Shown: positions 42,550-51,691, counted from the first letter of the stretch. The stretch is DNA of 64,000 nt from Microbacterium maritypicum (GCF_041529975.1 NZ_CP168030.1:2914001-2978000); one strand, 5' to 3'. Translations and numbers: made by a program. Notes: a model not told the origin generated them from the sequence alone.

Positions 42550-43863
42550 CTACTGGAACAGGGACACCGGCTTCACGATGTCGGCGATCAGGAGGAGCGC
42601 ACCCATCGCGATGAGCACCACCGAGACGACCACCGTGAGAGGCACGAGGCTCGTGGCGTCCACCGGCGCCGGAGGCGGTCGACGGAAGATCTTCGCCCAA
42701 ATCCTGCGGATGCCGTCCCAGAGCGCGACGACGATGTGGCCGCCGTCGAGGGGAAGCAGCGGTATCAGGTTGAAGACGAACAGCGCGATGTTGAGCATGC
42801 CCAGCAAACTCAGGAGGCCCGCCCATCGATCCAGGACGGGCGCATCCACGGAGGCGACCTCTCCGGCGAGTCGGCCGACGCCCACGACGCTCAGCGGACC
42901 GTTCGGGTCACGGTCCGCGCCCGCGAACACCGATGCGCCGATGTCCCACAGGCGCGCCGGGAGGTTGAGGATCATGGTCGCCACGCGTCCGGCGGAATCG
43001 ACCGCCATCTCCGGTCCGGCCGAGAGCGGCTGCTGGATGTAGCCCATCTGGGAGTACATGCCCGCGTAGCCGACCTCCTTCACCACCGGGTCGCCGTTCT
43101 CGTCCTGCAGCGGCCGGCCGCTGGCGTCCGTGATCGTGCGTTCGGCGGCGATGGGAGTCAGGCTCAGCGACTCGTCGGAGCCGTCGCGGCGCACGACGAC
43201 ATCCAGCACTTCGCCCGGCGAGGCCTGAATGATGGCGGTCGCATCGGCGAACGTCGACACCGGCTGTCCGTCGACGGAGAGGATCACGTCGCCGGGCTGC
43301 ACTCCGGCCTCGGCAGCCGGAGACTCAGGGTCGTCAGGCGAGCACTCGGTGGCCGTGGACGCGGAAGGCACCACGCACTCACTCACCGCGGATATCGTCG
43401 TGGTGCCCTGCTGGAGGCCGATCCCGGAAAGCAGGATCGTGAAGATCACGGTCGCGAGCAGCAGGTTCATCACCGGCCCGCCGAGCATCACGATCACTCG
43501 CTTCCACACCGGCAGGCGGTAGAAGACGCGATCCTCCGCGCCGTCGGCGATGGTCTCGTCGTTGGCGGATCGGGCGTCCTGGATGAGCGACCGGAAGAGA
43601 CCGGATGCGGGGCCCGAGCTCTTCGAGGGCGGGTACATCCCGGACATCGAGATGAAGCCACCCAGCGGCAGCATCTTGAATCCGTACTCGGTCTCGCCGA
43701 TGCGCTTCGACCACAGACGCGGTCCGAAACCGATCATGTACTGGCCGACGCGCACGCCGAAGAGCTTCGCGGGGACGAGATGGCCGACCTCGTGCAGACC
43801 GATCGAAAGGCCGAGGCCGATCAGCATGAAGAGGATGCCGCCCAGATAGAGCAGGAATTCCAC
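42550..43863 (-). CDS. rseP: M50 family site-2 protease (RseP-like)
   Basis: A 437-residue intramembrane zinc protease. The active-site HEVGH (24-28) is in the first membrane helix, a PDZ domain occupies about residues 170-290 (VQPGDVILSVDGQPVSTFADAT), and the second metal motif LPLDGGH is in a late helix. Homologues cut membrane-bound anti-sigma factors and related substrates. In actinobacteria this gene lies between dxr and ispG, as here, though both neighbours are now several kilobases off. The start is GTG 43863 with TAGCGT six bases upstream. Confidence 0.93.
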   Translation of the reverse strand: MEFLLYLGGILFMLIGLGLSIGLHEVGHLVPAKLFGVRVGQYMIGFGPRLWSKRIGETEYGFKMLPLGGFISMSGMYPPSKSSGPASGLFRSLIQDARSANDETIADGAEDRVFYRLPVWKRVIVMLGGPVMNLLLATVIFTILLSGIGLQQGTTTISAVSECVVPSASTATECSPDDPESPAAEAGVQPGDVILSVDGQPVSTFADATAIIQASPGEVLDVVVRRDGSDESLSLTPIAAERTITDASGRPLQDENGDPVVKEVGYAGMYSQMGYIQQPLSAGPEMAVDSAGRVATMILNLPARLWDIGASVFAGADRDPNGPLSVVGVGRLAGEVASVDAPVLDRWAGLLSLLGMLNIALFVFNLIPLLPLDGGHIVVALWDGIRRIWAKIFRRPPPAPVDATSLVPLTVVVSVVLIAMGALLLIADIVKPVSLFQ

Positions 43864-43869
43864 GTGCCA

Positions 43870-43875
43870 ACGCTA
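43870..43875 (-). promoter_or_regulatory. Leaderless -10 box of the M50 protease gene
   Basis: TAGCGT on the minus strand, then TGGCAC, then GTG 43863. Confidence 0.65.
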
Positions 43876-43916
43876 CTGCCCCCAGCTAGGAATCCGCCCG
43901 ACGACGCGGGCGCGGC

Positions 43917-43922
43917 TAGGGT
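43917..43922 (+). promoter_or_regulatory. Leaderless -10 box of the membrane protein gene
   Basis: TAGGGT, then GGAACC, then GTG 43929. Confidence 0.65.
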
Positions 43923-43928
43923 GGAACC

Positions 43929-44513
43929 GTGAATGCCCGGCAGCTGCGACTCGTACGCGCCGCCGCCGTCTCATCCGTCGCGACACTGCTCGCCGCGCTC
44001 TCGCACACGTTCGGTGGCGGTGCCGCACCGCATCCGCTGCTGATCCTCGCGGTCGCGACCCTGCTCACACCGTTCTCGGCCCTGCTCGTGGGGACCAGAC
44101 AGTCACGCGGTCGCGTGGCATCCGCTGTCTTCGTGGCGCAGGCCGCGTTTCATATGCTGTTCCAGGCACTCGGATCGCCGACCGGCGCCGACACGCTCGG
44201 CGGCGTCGGCCACACCCACCACCTGAATCTCGATCTGCTCGGGCCCGCGACATCGGAGACATCCCTCAGCACGACGATGCTGCTCGCGCACCTCGCCGCC
44301 GCCGTGCTCACCACTCTGCTGGTCTGGCACGGGGAGACGCTCTTGGGGAGCATCGTGCGGTGGGTCGAGGCGATGTTCCGGCGCGCCGCCGCAGGCGCGC
44401 CCGCTCAACACCGCCGACCGCCCCGCCTGCGCTCCACTCTCCTGCCTTCGTTCGATGCCGCCGTCGCGGCTGCTGTGCCCCGTCGCGGGCCTCCTGCGCT
44501 CATCCGCGACTGA
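43929..44513 (+). CDS. Membrane protein upstream of the YcnI gene
   Basis: A 194-residue protein with about four hydrophobic segments in the first 145 residues and a basic, proline-rich C-terminal tail of about 40 residues. A short loop reads GGVGHTHHLNLDLL, with three histidines close together, and could bind metal. No family was recognised. It is followed after about 125 bases by a copper-type YcnI gene on the same strand, so a role in copper handling is a reasonable guess. Confidence 0.72.
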   Translation: MNARQLRLVRAAAVSSVATLLAALSHTFGGGAAPHPLLILAVATLLTPFSALLVGTRQSRGRVASAVFVAQAAFHMLFQALGSPTGADTLGGVGHTHHLNLDLLGPATSETSLSTTMLLAHLAAAVLTTLLVWHGETLLGSIVRWVEAMFRRAAAGAPAQHRRPPRLRSTLLPSFDAAVAAAVPRRGPPALIRD

Positions 44514-44637
44514 TCCACACGGATCCGTCGCACCGGAGTCGGCCGCTGTCCAGGCGGAACAACCCCCTCGCCGGGTGCGCCGTCGTCGCGCGCCCGCTTT
44601 TTCGAGCATCAGCTTTTCGAGCACCAGGAGATTCTTC

Positions 44638-45312
44638 ATGTCCCGTACCACCCGTACCCGCACCCACCGCGCAGCCCTCGCCACCGCCGGCATCCTCAGT
44701 GGTGCCGTCCTCGCCCTCGCCGTCCCGACGATGGCGGGCGCGCACGTCGGCGTCAGCCCCGATGAACTCGCCGCCGGAGACCATGGCGTACTCACCTTCT
44801 CGTTCTCGCACGGATGCGACAACTCCCCCACCACGGCCCTCCGCATCACGATGCCGGACGGACTCGCTTCTGTGGCGCCGACGATGGACGGCGACTGGAA
44901 CATCGAGGTCGAGCGCGGTGACGACGGCCTCGTGAGCGCAGTCACCTACACCGCGCTGACGCCCGTTCCCACCGACCTCCGTGGAGCGGTGAGCATGTCC
45001 GTGGGGCTCGACGAGAGCACCCCGGAGACACTGGCCTTCCCCGTCGTGCAGGAGTGCGTCGACGGCGCGACCGAGTGGACCCAGCTCGCCGAGAAGGGTG
45101 AGGACCCCCACAGCCTGGACGCACCGGCACCGGTGGTCTCCGTCACCGACGCCGCGACCGACGGGCACGGTGATCATGGGTCCGCCGGATCGGCAGACGA
45201 GGCAGCGACGACGACGACCGATCCGCTGGGGATCGCGCTCGGAGCCGGCGGACTCGTCGCCGGGATCGCCGCACTGATCGTCGCCGTCCTCGCCTACCGC
45301 CGCCGCGCCTGA
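44638..45312 (+). CDS. YcnI family copper-binding protein (DUF1775)
   Basis: A 224-residue exported, membrane-anchored protein. The signal peptide is about 35 residues (ILSGAVLALAVPTMAGA), and the mature chain would start with His (HVGVSPDELAAG), the copper-binding first residue of YcnI. A DUF1775 domain follows (to about residue 150), then a Thr/Asp/His linker, a membrane helix and RRRA. YcnI proteins bind copper outside the membrane and are tied to copper acquisition. CACCAGGAG precedes the ATG. No YcnJ/CopCD gene is adjacent. Confidence 0.9.
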   Translation: MSRTTRTRTHRAALATAGILSGAVLALAVPTMAGAHVGVSPDELAAGDHGVLTFSFSHGCDNSPTTALRITMPDGLASVAPTMDGDWNIEVERGDDGLVSAVTYTALTPVPTDLRGAVSMSVGLDESTPETLAFPVVQECVDGATEWTQLAEKGEDPHSLDAPAPVVSVTDAATDGHGDHGSAGSADEAATTTTDPLGIALGAGGLVAGIAALIVAVLAYRRRA

Positions 45313-45319
45313 CGCCGTC

Positions 45320-45359
45320 CGACTCCTTGCGCTCCCCCACGCGGGCGCGCAAGGAGTCG
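45320..45359 (+). terminator. Terminator hairpin after the YcnI gene
   Basis: Perfect 13-base arms (45320-45332 and 45347-45359) around a 14-base loop, directly after the stop codon. No long T-run follows. Confidence 0.65.
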
Positions 45360-45405
45360 TGCCGCAGAGGTGTTCACCGTGCCGTCGTGAGATCATGGAT
45401 CCGAC

Positions 45406-47028
45406 ATGTCGATTGAACAACAACCGAGCCTGCCTCCCGTGCTCCGCCCCGCGAACCCGCCCCGGCGTGAGCTGTCCGAACTCGCTTCCCGTTTCGCCCG
45501 CAGTGTGCGCGGTGACATCGACGGGATCGCCCTCTCCGGCATCACACTCGCCACTGCGGACCTTCGTCCGGGCGAGGCCTTCGTCGCGATCCGGGGCGTC
45601 AACAGGCACGGTGCGGATTTCGCCGCCGCCGCGGCCGAGAAGGGCGCCGTCGCCGTCATCACGGACGAGCCCGGCGCTGCGATCGCCGGATCCGCGGGGC
45701 TGCCGATCCTCGTGGTCGACGACCCGAGAGCGGTGCTCGGCGACCTGAGCGCCTGGGTGTACGGCACCGGCGCAGATGATCCGCTTCCGCTGCTCTTCGC
45801 CACGACGGGAACGAACGGGAAGACCAGCGTCTCCCACCTGCTCGAGGGCATCCTCGACCAGATCGGTGTCGTCACCGGGCTCTCTTCGACCGCCGAACGT
45901 CACATCGCCGGCGAAGTCATCGTCTCGCGGCTGACGACGCCCGAGGCCTCCGAGATGCACGCACTCCTGGCGCTGATGCGCGAGCGCCAGGTCGAGGCCG
46001 TGGCGGTCGAGGTCAGCGCTCAGGCTCTGTCGCGCCACCGTGTCGACGGCATCCGATTCGACGTCGCCGGCTTCACCAACCTCAGCCACGACCACCTCGA
46101 CGACTACGCCGACATGGAGGAGTACTTCGAGGCGAAGCTCCCGCTCTTCCGGCCGGACCGCGCCAAGCGCGGCGTCATCTGCCTCGATTCGCCGTCCGGC
46201 GCGATCGTGGTCGACCGCTCCGAGATCCCCGTCGTGACGGTGGGGACGCCCTCGATCGCCGCCGACCCCGAGGCGGCGGCCGCCGCGGACTGGGTCGTCG
46301 TCATCGACGATGAGCGTGCGGCGGGTACCACTTTCACGATGACCGGCCCGGCAGGCTCCCTCACGACCACGGTCCCGGTGATCGGCCCGCACATGGCCGC
46401 GAACGCCGCGCTCGCGATCGTGATGCTCCTCGAGGGCGGCTACGACTGGCAGCGCATCGTCGATGCTCTCTCCCGCGATGAAGGCATCCGCGCCTATCTC
46501 CCCGGCCGCACCCAGCTGGTGTCCGGGGAACGCGGGCCTGCGGTGTTCGTCGATTTCGGCCACTCCCCCGACGCGTTCGAGAAGACGCTCGCCGCCGTGC
46601 GCCGCGTGACACCGGGCAAGGTGCTGATGCTCTTCGGCGCTGACGGCGACCGTGATGCGAGCAAGCGGTTCGACATGGCGCGCACCGCGGTCGAGGGCAG
46701 TGACATCCTCGTCGTCACCGACCATCACCCGCGCTTCGAGGATCCGGCCTCCATCCGGGCGACGCTGATCGAAGGTGCACGCAAGGCACGACCGGATGCC
46801 GAGATCCACGAGGCCTCGCCGCCCGAGAACGCGATCATCACCGCGGTCGCGCTCGTGGGCGACGGCGACGCGATCCTCTGGGCAGGCCCGGGCCACCAGG
46901 ACTACCGCGACATCCGCGGGGTACGCACGCCGTACTCGGCGCGCGAGCTGGCACGCAGGGCTCTGCGCGCCGCAGGCTGGCCGGTTCCTGAACCCCGCTG
47001 GCCCGTTCCCTACGCCGACGAGGACTGA
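45406..47028 (+). CDS. MurE-like Mur ligase
   Basis: A 540-residue three-domain ATP-dependent ligase. The Walker motif is TTGTNGKTS (133-141); the middle domain has NLSHDHLDDYADMEEYFEAK with the lysine that is carbamylated in Mur ligases; the C-terminal domain has FVDFGHSPDAFEK and LFGADGDRDASKR. It is closest to MurE, which adds the third amino acid of the peptidoglycan stem. The motif that reads DNPR in diaminopimelate enzymes is DHHPRFED (439-446) here, so another amino acid or substrate is likely. It lies outside any division cluster, which suggests a second copy. No clear ribosome site or leaderless box is seen. Confidence 0.82.
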   Translation: MSIEQQPSLPPVLRPANPPRRELSELASRFARSVRGDIDGIALSGITLATADLRPGEAFVAIRGVNRHGADFAAAAAEKGAVAVITDEPGAAIAGSAGLPILVVDDPRAVLGDLSAWVYGTGADDPLPLLFATTGTNGKTSVSHLLEGILDQIGVVTGLSSTAERHIAGEVIVSRLTTPEASEMHALLALMRERQVEAVAVEVSAQALSRHRVDGIRFDVAGFTNLSHDHLDDYADMEEYFEAKLPLFRPDRAKRGVICLDSPSGAIVVDRSEIPVVTVGTPSIAADPEAAAAADWVVVIDDERAAGTTFTMTGPAGSLTTTVPVIGPHMAANAALAIVMLLEGGYDWQRIVDALSRDEGIRAYLPGRTQLVSGERGPAVFVDFGHSPDAFEKTLAAVRRVTPGKVLMLFGADGDRDASKRFDMARTAVEGSDILVVTDHHPRFEDPASIRATLIEGARKARPDAEIHEASPPENAIITAVALVGDGDAILWAGPGHQDYRDIRGVRTPYSARELARRALRAAGWPVPEPRWPVPYADED

Positions 47029-47067
47029 CCCGGGAGCCGGGGCGGCAGACGTCGCTCCGGGTTCGGC

Positions 47068-48150
47068 TCAGCTGGCCGCGATCATCCGGTCCGCGGTCGC
47101 GCGCGCCCAGGCCTCGGCTGCGGCGAGCGTCTCCACGGTGAGCACGTCGGGTGCGTCATGGGCGTCGACGACGCGCGCGATCGTGTCGACGATGCCGAGG
47201 AACGACAGTCGACCTTCGTGGAAGGCGTCGACAGCCTGCTCGTTCGCCGCGTTGTAGACAGCGGGGAAAGTACCGCCCGCACGACCGACGGCCTTCGCGA
47301 GTGCGACCGAGGGGAAGGCCTCGCCGTCGAGCGGTTCGAACGTCCACGACGACGCCGTGGTCCAATCGAGCGGTCGTCCGACCCCTCCGACGCGGTGCGG
47401 CCAATCCAGCCCGAGCGAGATCGGGAGACGCATGTCGGGCGGTGAGGCCTGGGCGATCGTGGAGCCGTCGATGAACTCGACCATCGAGTGCACGATGGAC
47501 TGCGGATGCACGACCACCTCGATGTCGTCGTAGGCGACATCGAACAGGAGGTGCGCCTCGATGACTTCGAGCCCCTTGTTCACGAGAGTGGCCGAATTCG
47601 TCGTGACCATGCGGCCCATGTCCCATGTCGGGTGCGCGAGGGCCTCCGCGGGGGTCACATCGGACAGCTCTGCACGCGTGCGACCACGGAACGGACCGCC
47701 GGATGCCGTCACGACGAGCCGGCGCACCTCGGCGTGAGTGCCGGCGAGCAGGGCCTGCGCCAGCGCCGAGTGCTCGGAGTCCACCGGGACGATCTGTCCG
47801 GGCGCGGCGGCGGCGAGAACCAGGTCCCCGCCGACGATCAACGACTCCTTGTTCGCCAGGGCCAGCGTGCGGCCTGCCTTCAGCGCCGCGAGAGTCGAGC
47901 CGAGTCCGATCGAGCCGGTGATGGCGTTGAGCACGACATCGGCCTCGACATCGCGGACGAGTTGCTCGGCCTCGTCCGCACCGAGCGCCGTGTCCTCGAC
48001 CTGGAACTGCGCGGCCTGCTCACCCAGCATCTCGGCGTTCGAGCCGGCGGCGAGGCCGACCAGTTCGAACCGACGAGGATTGGCGCGGATGACATCCAAC
48101 GCCTGGGTGCCGATGGAGCCGGTGGAGCCGAGGACGATGATGCGACGCAT
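47068..48150 (-). CDS. dxr: 1-deoxy-D-xylulose 5-phosphate reductoisomerase
   Basis: A 360-residue NADPH enzyme of the MEP isoprenoid pathway. It shows the dinucleotide site [15 protein letters not shown] (7-21), [22 protein letters not shown] (metal site), [10 protein letters not shown], and [16 protein letters not shown]. The length is slightly shorter than E. coli Dxr (398). The start at ATG 48150 has TAGGCT six bases upstream. It precedes the M50 protease and ispG in the minus-strand series. Confidence 0.95.
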   Translation of the reverse strand: MRRIIVLGSTGSIGTQALDVIRANPRRFELVGLAAGSNAEMLGEQAAQFQVEDTALGADEAEQLVRDVEADVVLNAITGSIGLGSTLAALKAGRTLALANKESLIVGGDLVLAAAAPGQIVPVDSEHSALAQALLAGTHAEVRRLVVTASGGPFRGRTRAELSDVTPAEALAHPTWDMGRMVTTNSATLVNKGLEVIEAHLLFDVAYDDIEVVVHPQSIVHSMVEFIDGSTIAQASPPDMRLPISLGLDWPHRVGGVGRPLDWTTASSWTFEPLDGEAFPSVALAKAVGRAGGTFPAVYNAANEQAVDAFHEGRLSFLGIVDTIARVVDAHDAPDVLTVETLAAAEAWARATADRMIAAS

Positions 48151-48156
48151 GACGCC

Positions 48157-48162
48157 AGCCTA
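48157..48162 (-). promoter_or_regulatory. Leaderless -10 box of dxr
   Basis: TAGGCT on the minus strand, then GGCGTC, then ATG 48150. Confidence 0.65.
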
Positions 48163-48187
48163 GGACACGTCCTCGTCGCCGCCGTGG

Positions 48188-49144
48188 CTACTGCTGGACA
48201 GGCGTGGTGGCGAGGATGTCGACGACGAAGACGAGGCTCTCCTTCTGGAGCTCGTGTCCCTCGCTGGCGCCGTAGCCGTCCGACGGCGGCATCACGACGA
48301 CGACCTGAGACCCGACCTTCTGTCCCTCGAGCGCCTTCTGGAAGCCCGCGACCACACCCGTGGTCTGGAACTGCGTCGGGGCGGCGTCGCGGCTCCAGCT
48401 GGAGTCGAACTCCTTGCCGTCCGACCACTTGACGCCGAGGTACTGCACGACCACGAGGTCGCCGGAGCCGACCGTGGGTCCGTCGCCCTGCTTGAGGACG
48501 GCGACCTTCGTCTCGGTCGGTGCATCTCCGTCGGGGATCTTGACGGAGGGCTTGCCATTGTCATCGAGCTTGACGGTCGGCATGCCCGGGGTCGGGTCGA
48601 CGTCCTTGCCGGTCGCCACCTCGGGGAGCTGCTCGACAGCCTCGGCGTACACGACCACGCTGCTCGCGCCCTCGCCGAGAGCGCTGCCGGGAAGGGCGAG
48701 CACTATGCGCGAGCCGACCGGCTCGCACTCGAGCGCGGCGACGAAGAGCGAGGACTGATTGGTGTCGAGAAGAACAGGCAGCACGCCCCCCTCACCACGG
48801 GCGGATGAGTCCAGCACCTTGTTCGTCGTCGCATCGACGATCTGGTACTCGACCGAGACCAGGTCGTTGACGAAGACATCGTCACCATCGCCGGCGGAGA
48901 CGACCGTCCGTTCGACGCCCTCGAACGCGGCATCGGCCGGGACCGTGACCTTCGTGTCCGCTCCCTTGCCCTCGACGACCACGGCATCGGAGGTCTTCCC
49001 CGGCTGCGCGTCCAGCGCGCACGCACTCGACGCGGTCGGGCTCGGCGTACCGGAGCTCGACGGCGCGGAACTGCCGGAGCAGCCTGCGAGCAGCAGAGTC
49101 GCCGCGGCGACGGTGGACAGAACGATGAGCGGACGCTTGCGCAC
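48188..49144 (-). CDS. FKBP-type peptidyl-prolyl isomerase lipoprotein
   Basis: A 318-residue exported protein. The signal peptide ends in the lipobox LLAGC, so the mature protein is lipid-anchored at Cys21 or so. A Ser/Thr-rich linker leads to two FKBP-like domains. The first (about 80-170) is degenerate; the second (about 215-315) has VVVQYLGVKWSDGKEFDSSW and VVVMPPSDGYGASEGHEL. It probably helps fold exported proteins. The GTG start has CGAGGT upstream. It is upstream of dxr with about 37 bases between, but dxr has its own leaderless box. Confidence 0.88.
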   Translation of the reverse strand: MRKRPLIVLSTVAAATLLLAGCSGSSAPSSSGTPSPTASSACALDAQPGKTSDAVVVEGKGADTKVTVPADAAFEGVERTVVSAGDGDDVFVNDLVSVEYQIVDATTNKVLDSSARGEGGVLPVLLDTNQSSLFVAALECEPVGSRIVLALPGSALGEGASSVVVYAEAVEQLPEVATGKDVDPTPGMPTVKLDDNGKPSVKIPDGDAPTETKVAVLKQGDGPTVGSGDLVVVQYLGVKWSDGKEFDSSWSRDAAPTQFQTTGVVAGFQKALEGQKVGSQVVVVMPPSDGYGASEGHELQKESLVFVVDILATTPVQQ

Positions 49145-49255
49145 AGTGAGACCTCGGGATCGCGGGTGGGAACCTCCATCCTGCCGTATAGCCCTTTGCC
49201 CCCGCTGGGAGGCACGGCGCGACTCTTCATTCCCACGCCGGCATGGATCCGGGAG

Positions 49256-49261
49256 TAACCT
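49256..49261 (+). promoter_or_regulatory. Leaderless -10 box of plsC
   Basis: TAACCT, then GCTCTG, then ATG 49268. Confidence 0.6.
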
Positions 49262-49267
49262 GCTCTG

Positions 49268-50068
49268 ATGACCTCTGAGCAGTCCGTCGAGCCCGAATCC
49301 TCGTCACAAGAGGAATCCTCGTCGTCAGATGAGACTGCCAAGCCCCGTCACGCCGGGTTCGCCTACACCCTCGGACGCAGTCTCATCACTCCGCTGGCGC
49401 GGCTCGTGTACCGGCCGAAGATCGAGGGCCGCGAGAACGTTCCGCTGACCGGGCCCGTCATCTTCGCCAGCAACCACCTGTCATTCATCGACTCGATCGC
49501 GATCCCGGTCGCCGCACCCCGGCCCGTGCACTTCCTCGCGAAGTCGACCTACTTCGAAGGCACCGGCTTCCAGGGCTGGATGAGCAAGACCTTCTTCGAG
49601 TCGATCGGTGCCATCCCTGTGCGCCGCGGTGCCGGCCAAGCGGCTCTGGATGCTCTCGAGCTGCAGCGTCAGCTCCTCGACGAGGGACTCGCCGTCGCGC
49701 TCTACCCGGAGGGCACGCGCTCCACCGACGGCCGCCTCTACAAGGGGCGTACCGGGGTCGCGTTCCTCGCGCTCCAGACGGGCGCCCCCGTCGTGCCGGT
49801 CGGGCTGATCGGGACGGACAAGGTGATGCCGGTCGGGGCGAAGATGCCGACGCTCAAGGAGCGCATCACGGTCCGGTTCGGCGAGCCGCTGGATCTATCG
49901 CCGCACGGACCTGCGACCAGCGGGCGTGCGCGTCGCCTGGCGACCGACGAGATCATGGCAGCCATCCACGGTCTGTCCGGTCAGGAACTCGCCGGAGCCT
50001 ACAACGAGGCTCCTGCGCAGGGCACGATCGAGAAGATCAAGCAGGCCCTGCCGCACGAGCGCCGTTGA
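49268..50068 (+). CDS. plsC: 1-acylglycerol-3-phosphate acyltransferase
   Basis: A 266-residue acyltransferase of phospholipid synthesis. The catalytic HX4D is His70-Asp75 in SNHLSFIDS; the phosphate-binding motif ALYPEGTRSTDG and the PVVPVGLIGTD block follow. A serine- and glutamate-rich N-terminal stretch of about 28 residues precedes the domain. It is cytoplasmic with membrane association. It is convergent with the OsmC gene, 18 bases apart. Confidence 0.9.
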   Translation: MTSEQSVEPESSSQEESSSSDETAKPRHAGFAYTLGRSLITPLARLVYRPKIEGRENVPLTGPVIFASNHLSFIDSIAIPVAAPRPVHFLAKSTYFEGTGFQGWMSKTFFESIGAIPVRRGAGQAALDALELQRQLLDEGLAVALYPEGTRSTDGRLYKGRTGVAFLALQTGAPVVPVGLIGTDKVMPVGAKMPTLKERITVRFGEPLDLSPHGPATSGRARRLATDEIMAAIHGLSGQELAGAYNEAPAQGTIEKIKQALPHERR

Positions 50069-50086
50069 CGCCCGTGCCGCGCTGAC

Positions 50087-50578
50087 TCACTCGGCGCGGA
50101 CGGTCGCCTCGTGGCGCACCGGGAAGTTCATCGAGTTGGCGATGAAGCACCATTCGTTCGCCTGCGCGTGGGCGCGCTCGGCCGCCTCGATCATCGATGC
50201 GTCCGCGACGACGACCTCGGGCCGCAGCATCACCTCGACGAACGCCCCACCGCCCTTGCCGTCTTCGCGCATCATCCCGCTCGCGTCGTCGCGGTAGGAG
50301 ACGACGACCACGCCGGCCGTCACGCACGCGTGCAGGTACGAGAGCAGGTGGCACTCCGAGAGCGAGGCGAGCAGGAGGTCTTCCGGATTCCACCGCGAGG
50401 GATCGCCGCGGAACGGCTTGTCCGCCGATGCGAGCAGCTCCGGCTTGCCGTCGACTTCGATGGTGACTTCGCGGCGGTAGTCCCGGTAGCCGGACGTCCC
50501 GGTGCCGGTGTTTCCGGTCCAGACCGAGGTGAGCGCGTAGTGATGTTCGCCGAGGGCGCGGGGGGTCGACTCTGCCAT
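50087..50578 (-). CDS. OsmC family protein
   Basis: A 163-residue protein of the OsmC/Ohr fold. The probable redox pair is Cys76 (LSECHLLS) and a cysteine near residue 146 (NEWCFIANS); an extra cysteine is at 85. OsmC and Ohr reduce organic hydroperoxides using this pair. The form with NPEDLLLASLSECH is common in actinobacteria and is closer to OsmC-like YhfA proteins than to Ohr. The upstream sequence CAGACT-GAGGAC-ATG is a near-match to the leaderless pattern, with a GAGGA ribosome site. Confidence 0.85.
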   Translation of the reverse strand: MAESTPRALGEHHYALTSVWTGNTGTGTSGYRDYRREVTIEVDGKPELLASADKPFRGDPSRWNPEDLLLASLSECHLLSYLHACVTAGVVVVSYRDDASGMMREDGKGGGAFVEVMLRPEVVVADASMIEAAERAHAQANEWCFIANSMNFPVRHEATVRAE

Positions 50579-50633
50579 GTCCTCAGTCTGCCAGGGGCCA
50601 CCGACCCGAGGTGAGCGATGGCGTGCCCGGCGC

Positions 50634-50639
50634 TAGAGT
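50634..50639 (+). promoter_or_regulatory. Leaderless -10 box of the asparaginase gene
   Basis: TAGAGT, then TGACGG, then GTG 50646. Confidence 0.65.
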
Positions 50640-50645
50640 TGACGG

Positions 50646-51641
50646 GTGCTGGAGACTCTCACCGTTCAGGATTCCGTGGAACTCGCCGTCGTCGAACGGA
50701 GTGGATTCGTCGAATCGCGTCACGCCGGCGCAGCGATCGTGCTCTCTTCCGATGGTGACATCGTCGCCCGCCACGGCAACCCCGACGCGTTGGTCCTGCC
50801 CCGCTCGAGCCTCAAGCCCCTGCAGGCGGTGGCCTGCATCACGGCAGGTGCGGTGCTCGAGGGCGAACAGCTCGCGATCTCCACGGCGAGCCATGTCGGT
50901 ACCGACCGGCACGCCTCCGTCGTTCGCGACATCCTCACCGAAGGCGGGCTGACCGAGGACGACCTGGCGTGCCCGGCGTCCTGGCCGAGTGATTCGGCGA
51001 CGCGCGATGACCTCGTCCGCGAGCACGGTGAGCCGACGCGCGTGCGGATGAACTGCTCCGGAAAGCATGCCGCGATGCTGCGTGCGTGCGTGGCGACCGG
51101 TTGGCCGACCACCGGCTATCTCGACCCGTCACATCCGCTGCAGGTGCACATTCGCGATGTCGTCGAGCGTCTCACAGGCGAGAAGGTCGCCCACACGGCG
51201 ATCGACGGGTGCGGAGCCCCTGTCCACGCGATGACCCTCACCGCCCTCGCGCGAGGCATCCACCGCATCGGCACCGCCTCCGACCGCTCGCCCTTCGCCC
51301 TTCATCGCGTCGCCGGTTCGCTGGTGCGAGCGGTACGGGAGAGTCCCTGGACGATCGAAGGGCCCGGCCGCCCCGACACGATCGCGATCGAGAAGCTCGG
51401 AGTCTTCACCAAACACGGAGCCGAGGGCGTCATGGTGATGGTCGCCCCGAACGGCACGACCGTCGCGCTGAAGATGCTGGACGGCGCGACGCGCGCTTCG
51501 ACGATCGTGGCAGCGACGCTCCTCGAGCGCGCAGGGGGCCTGAGCAGCGCCGAGGTCGCCATGCTGGCGGAGGCGCTTCCCCTCACCGTTTCGGGCGGCG
51601 GCTCGATCGTCGGCGCGATCCGTCCCGGCGCCGGTATCTGA
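50646..51641 (+). CDS. Asparaginase (rhizobial, type II-like family)
   Basis: A 331-residue protein of the Asparaginase_II family (Rhizobium AnsA type, unrelated to E. coli asparaginases). It shows VELAVVERSGFVESRHAGAAIV, RSSLKPLQAVACI (the Ser-x-x-Lys pair), STASHVGTDRHASVV, and MNCSGKHAAMLRACV. It is expected to hydrolyse asparagine to aspartate and ammonia in the cytoplasm. The start is GTG with TAGAGT six bases upstream. It is followed by a short GAGCC-rich stretch and the convergent FtsK-like gene. Confidence 0.88.
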   Translation: MLETLTVQDSVELAVVERSGFVESRHAGAAIVLSSDGDIVARHGNPDALVLPRSSLKPLQAVACITAGAVLEGEQLAISTASHVGTDRHASVVRDILTEGGLTEDDLACPASWPSDSATRDDLVREHGEPTRVRMNCSGKHAAMLRACVATGWPTTGYLDPSHPLQVHIRDVVERLTGEKVAHTAIDGCGAPVHAMTLTALARGIHRIGTASDRSPFALHRVAGSLVRAVRESPWTIEGPGRPDTIAIEKLGVFTKHGAEGVMVMVAPNGTTVALKMLDGATRASTIVAATLLERAGGLSSAEVAMLAEALPLTVSGGGSIVGAIRPGAGI

Positions 51642-51691
51642 CGCACCCGTCATTACCGAGCCGAGCCGAGCCCAGCCGAGACTCTCACTGC

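Noticed and set aside
51657..51681. GAGCC tandem run between the asparaginase and FtsK-like genes
   Set aside because: Too short and irregular to call as a functional repeat; it is probably intergenic GC-rich sequence.
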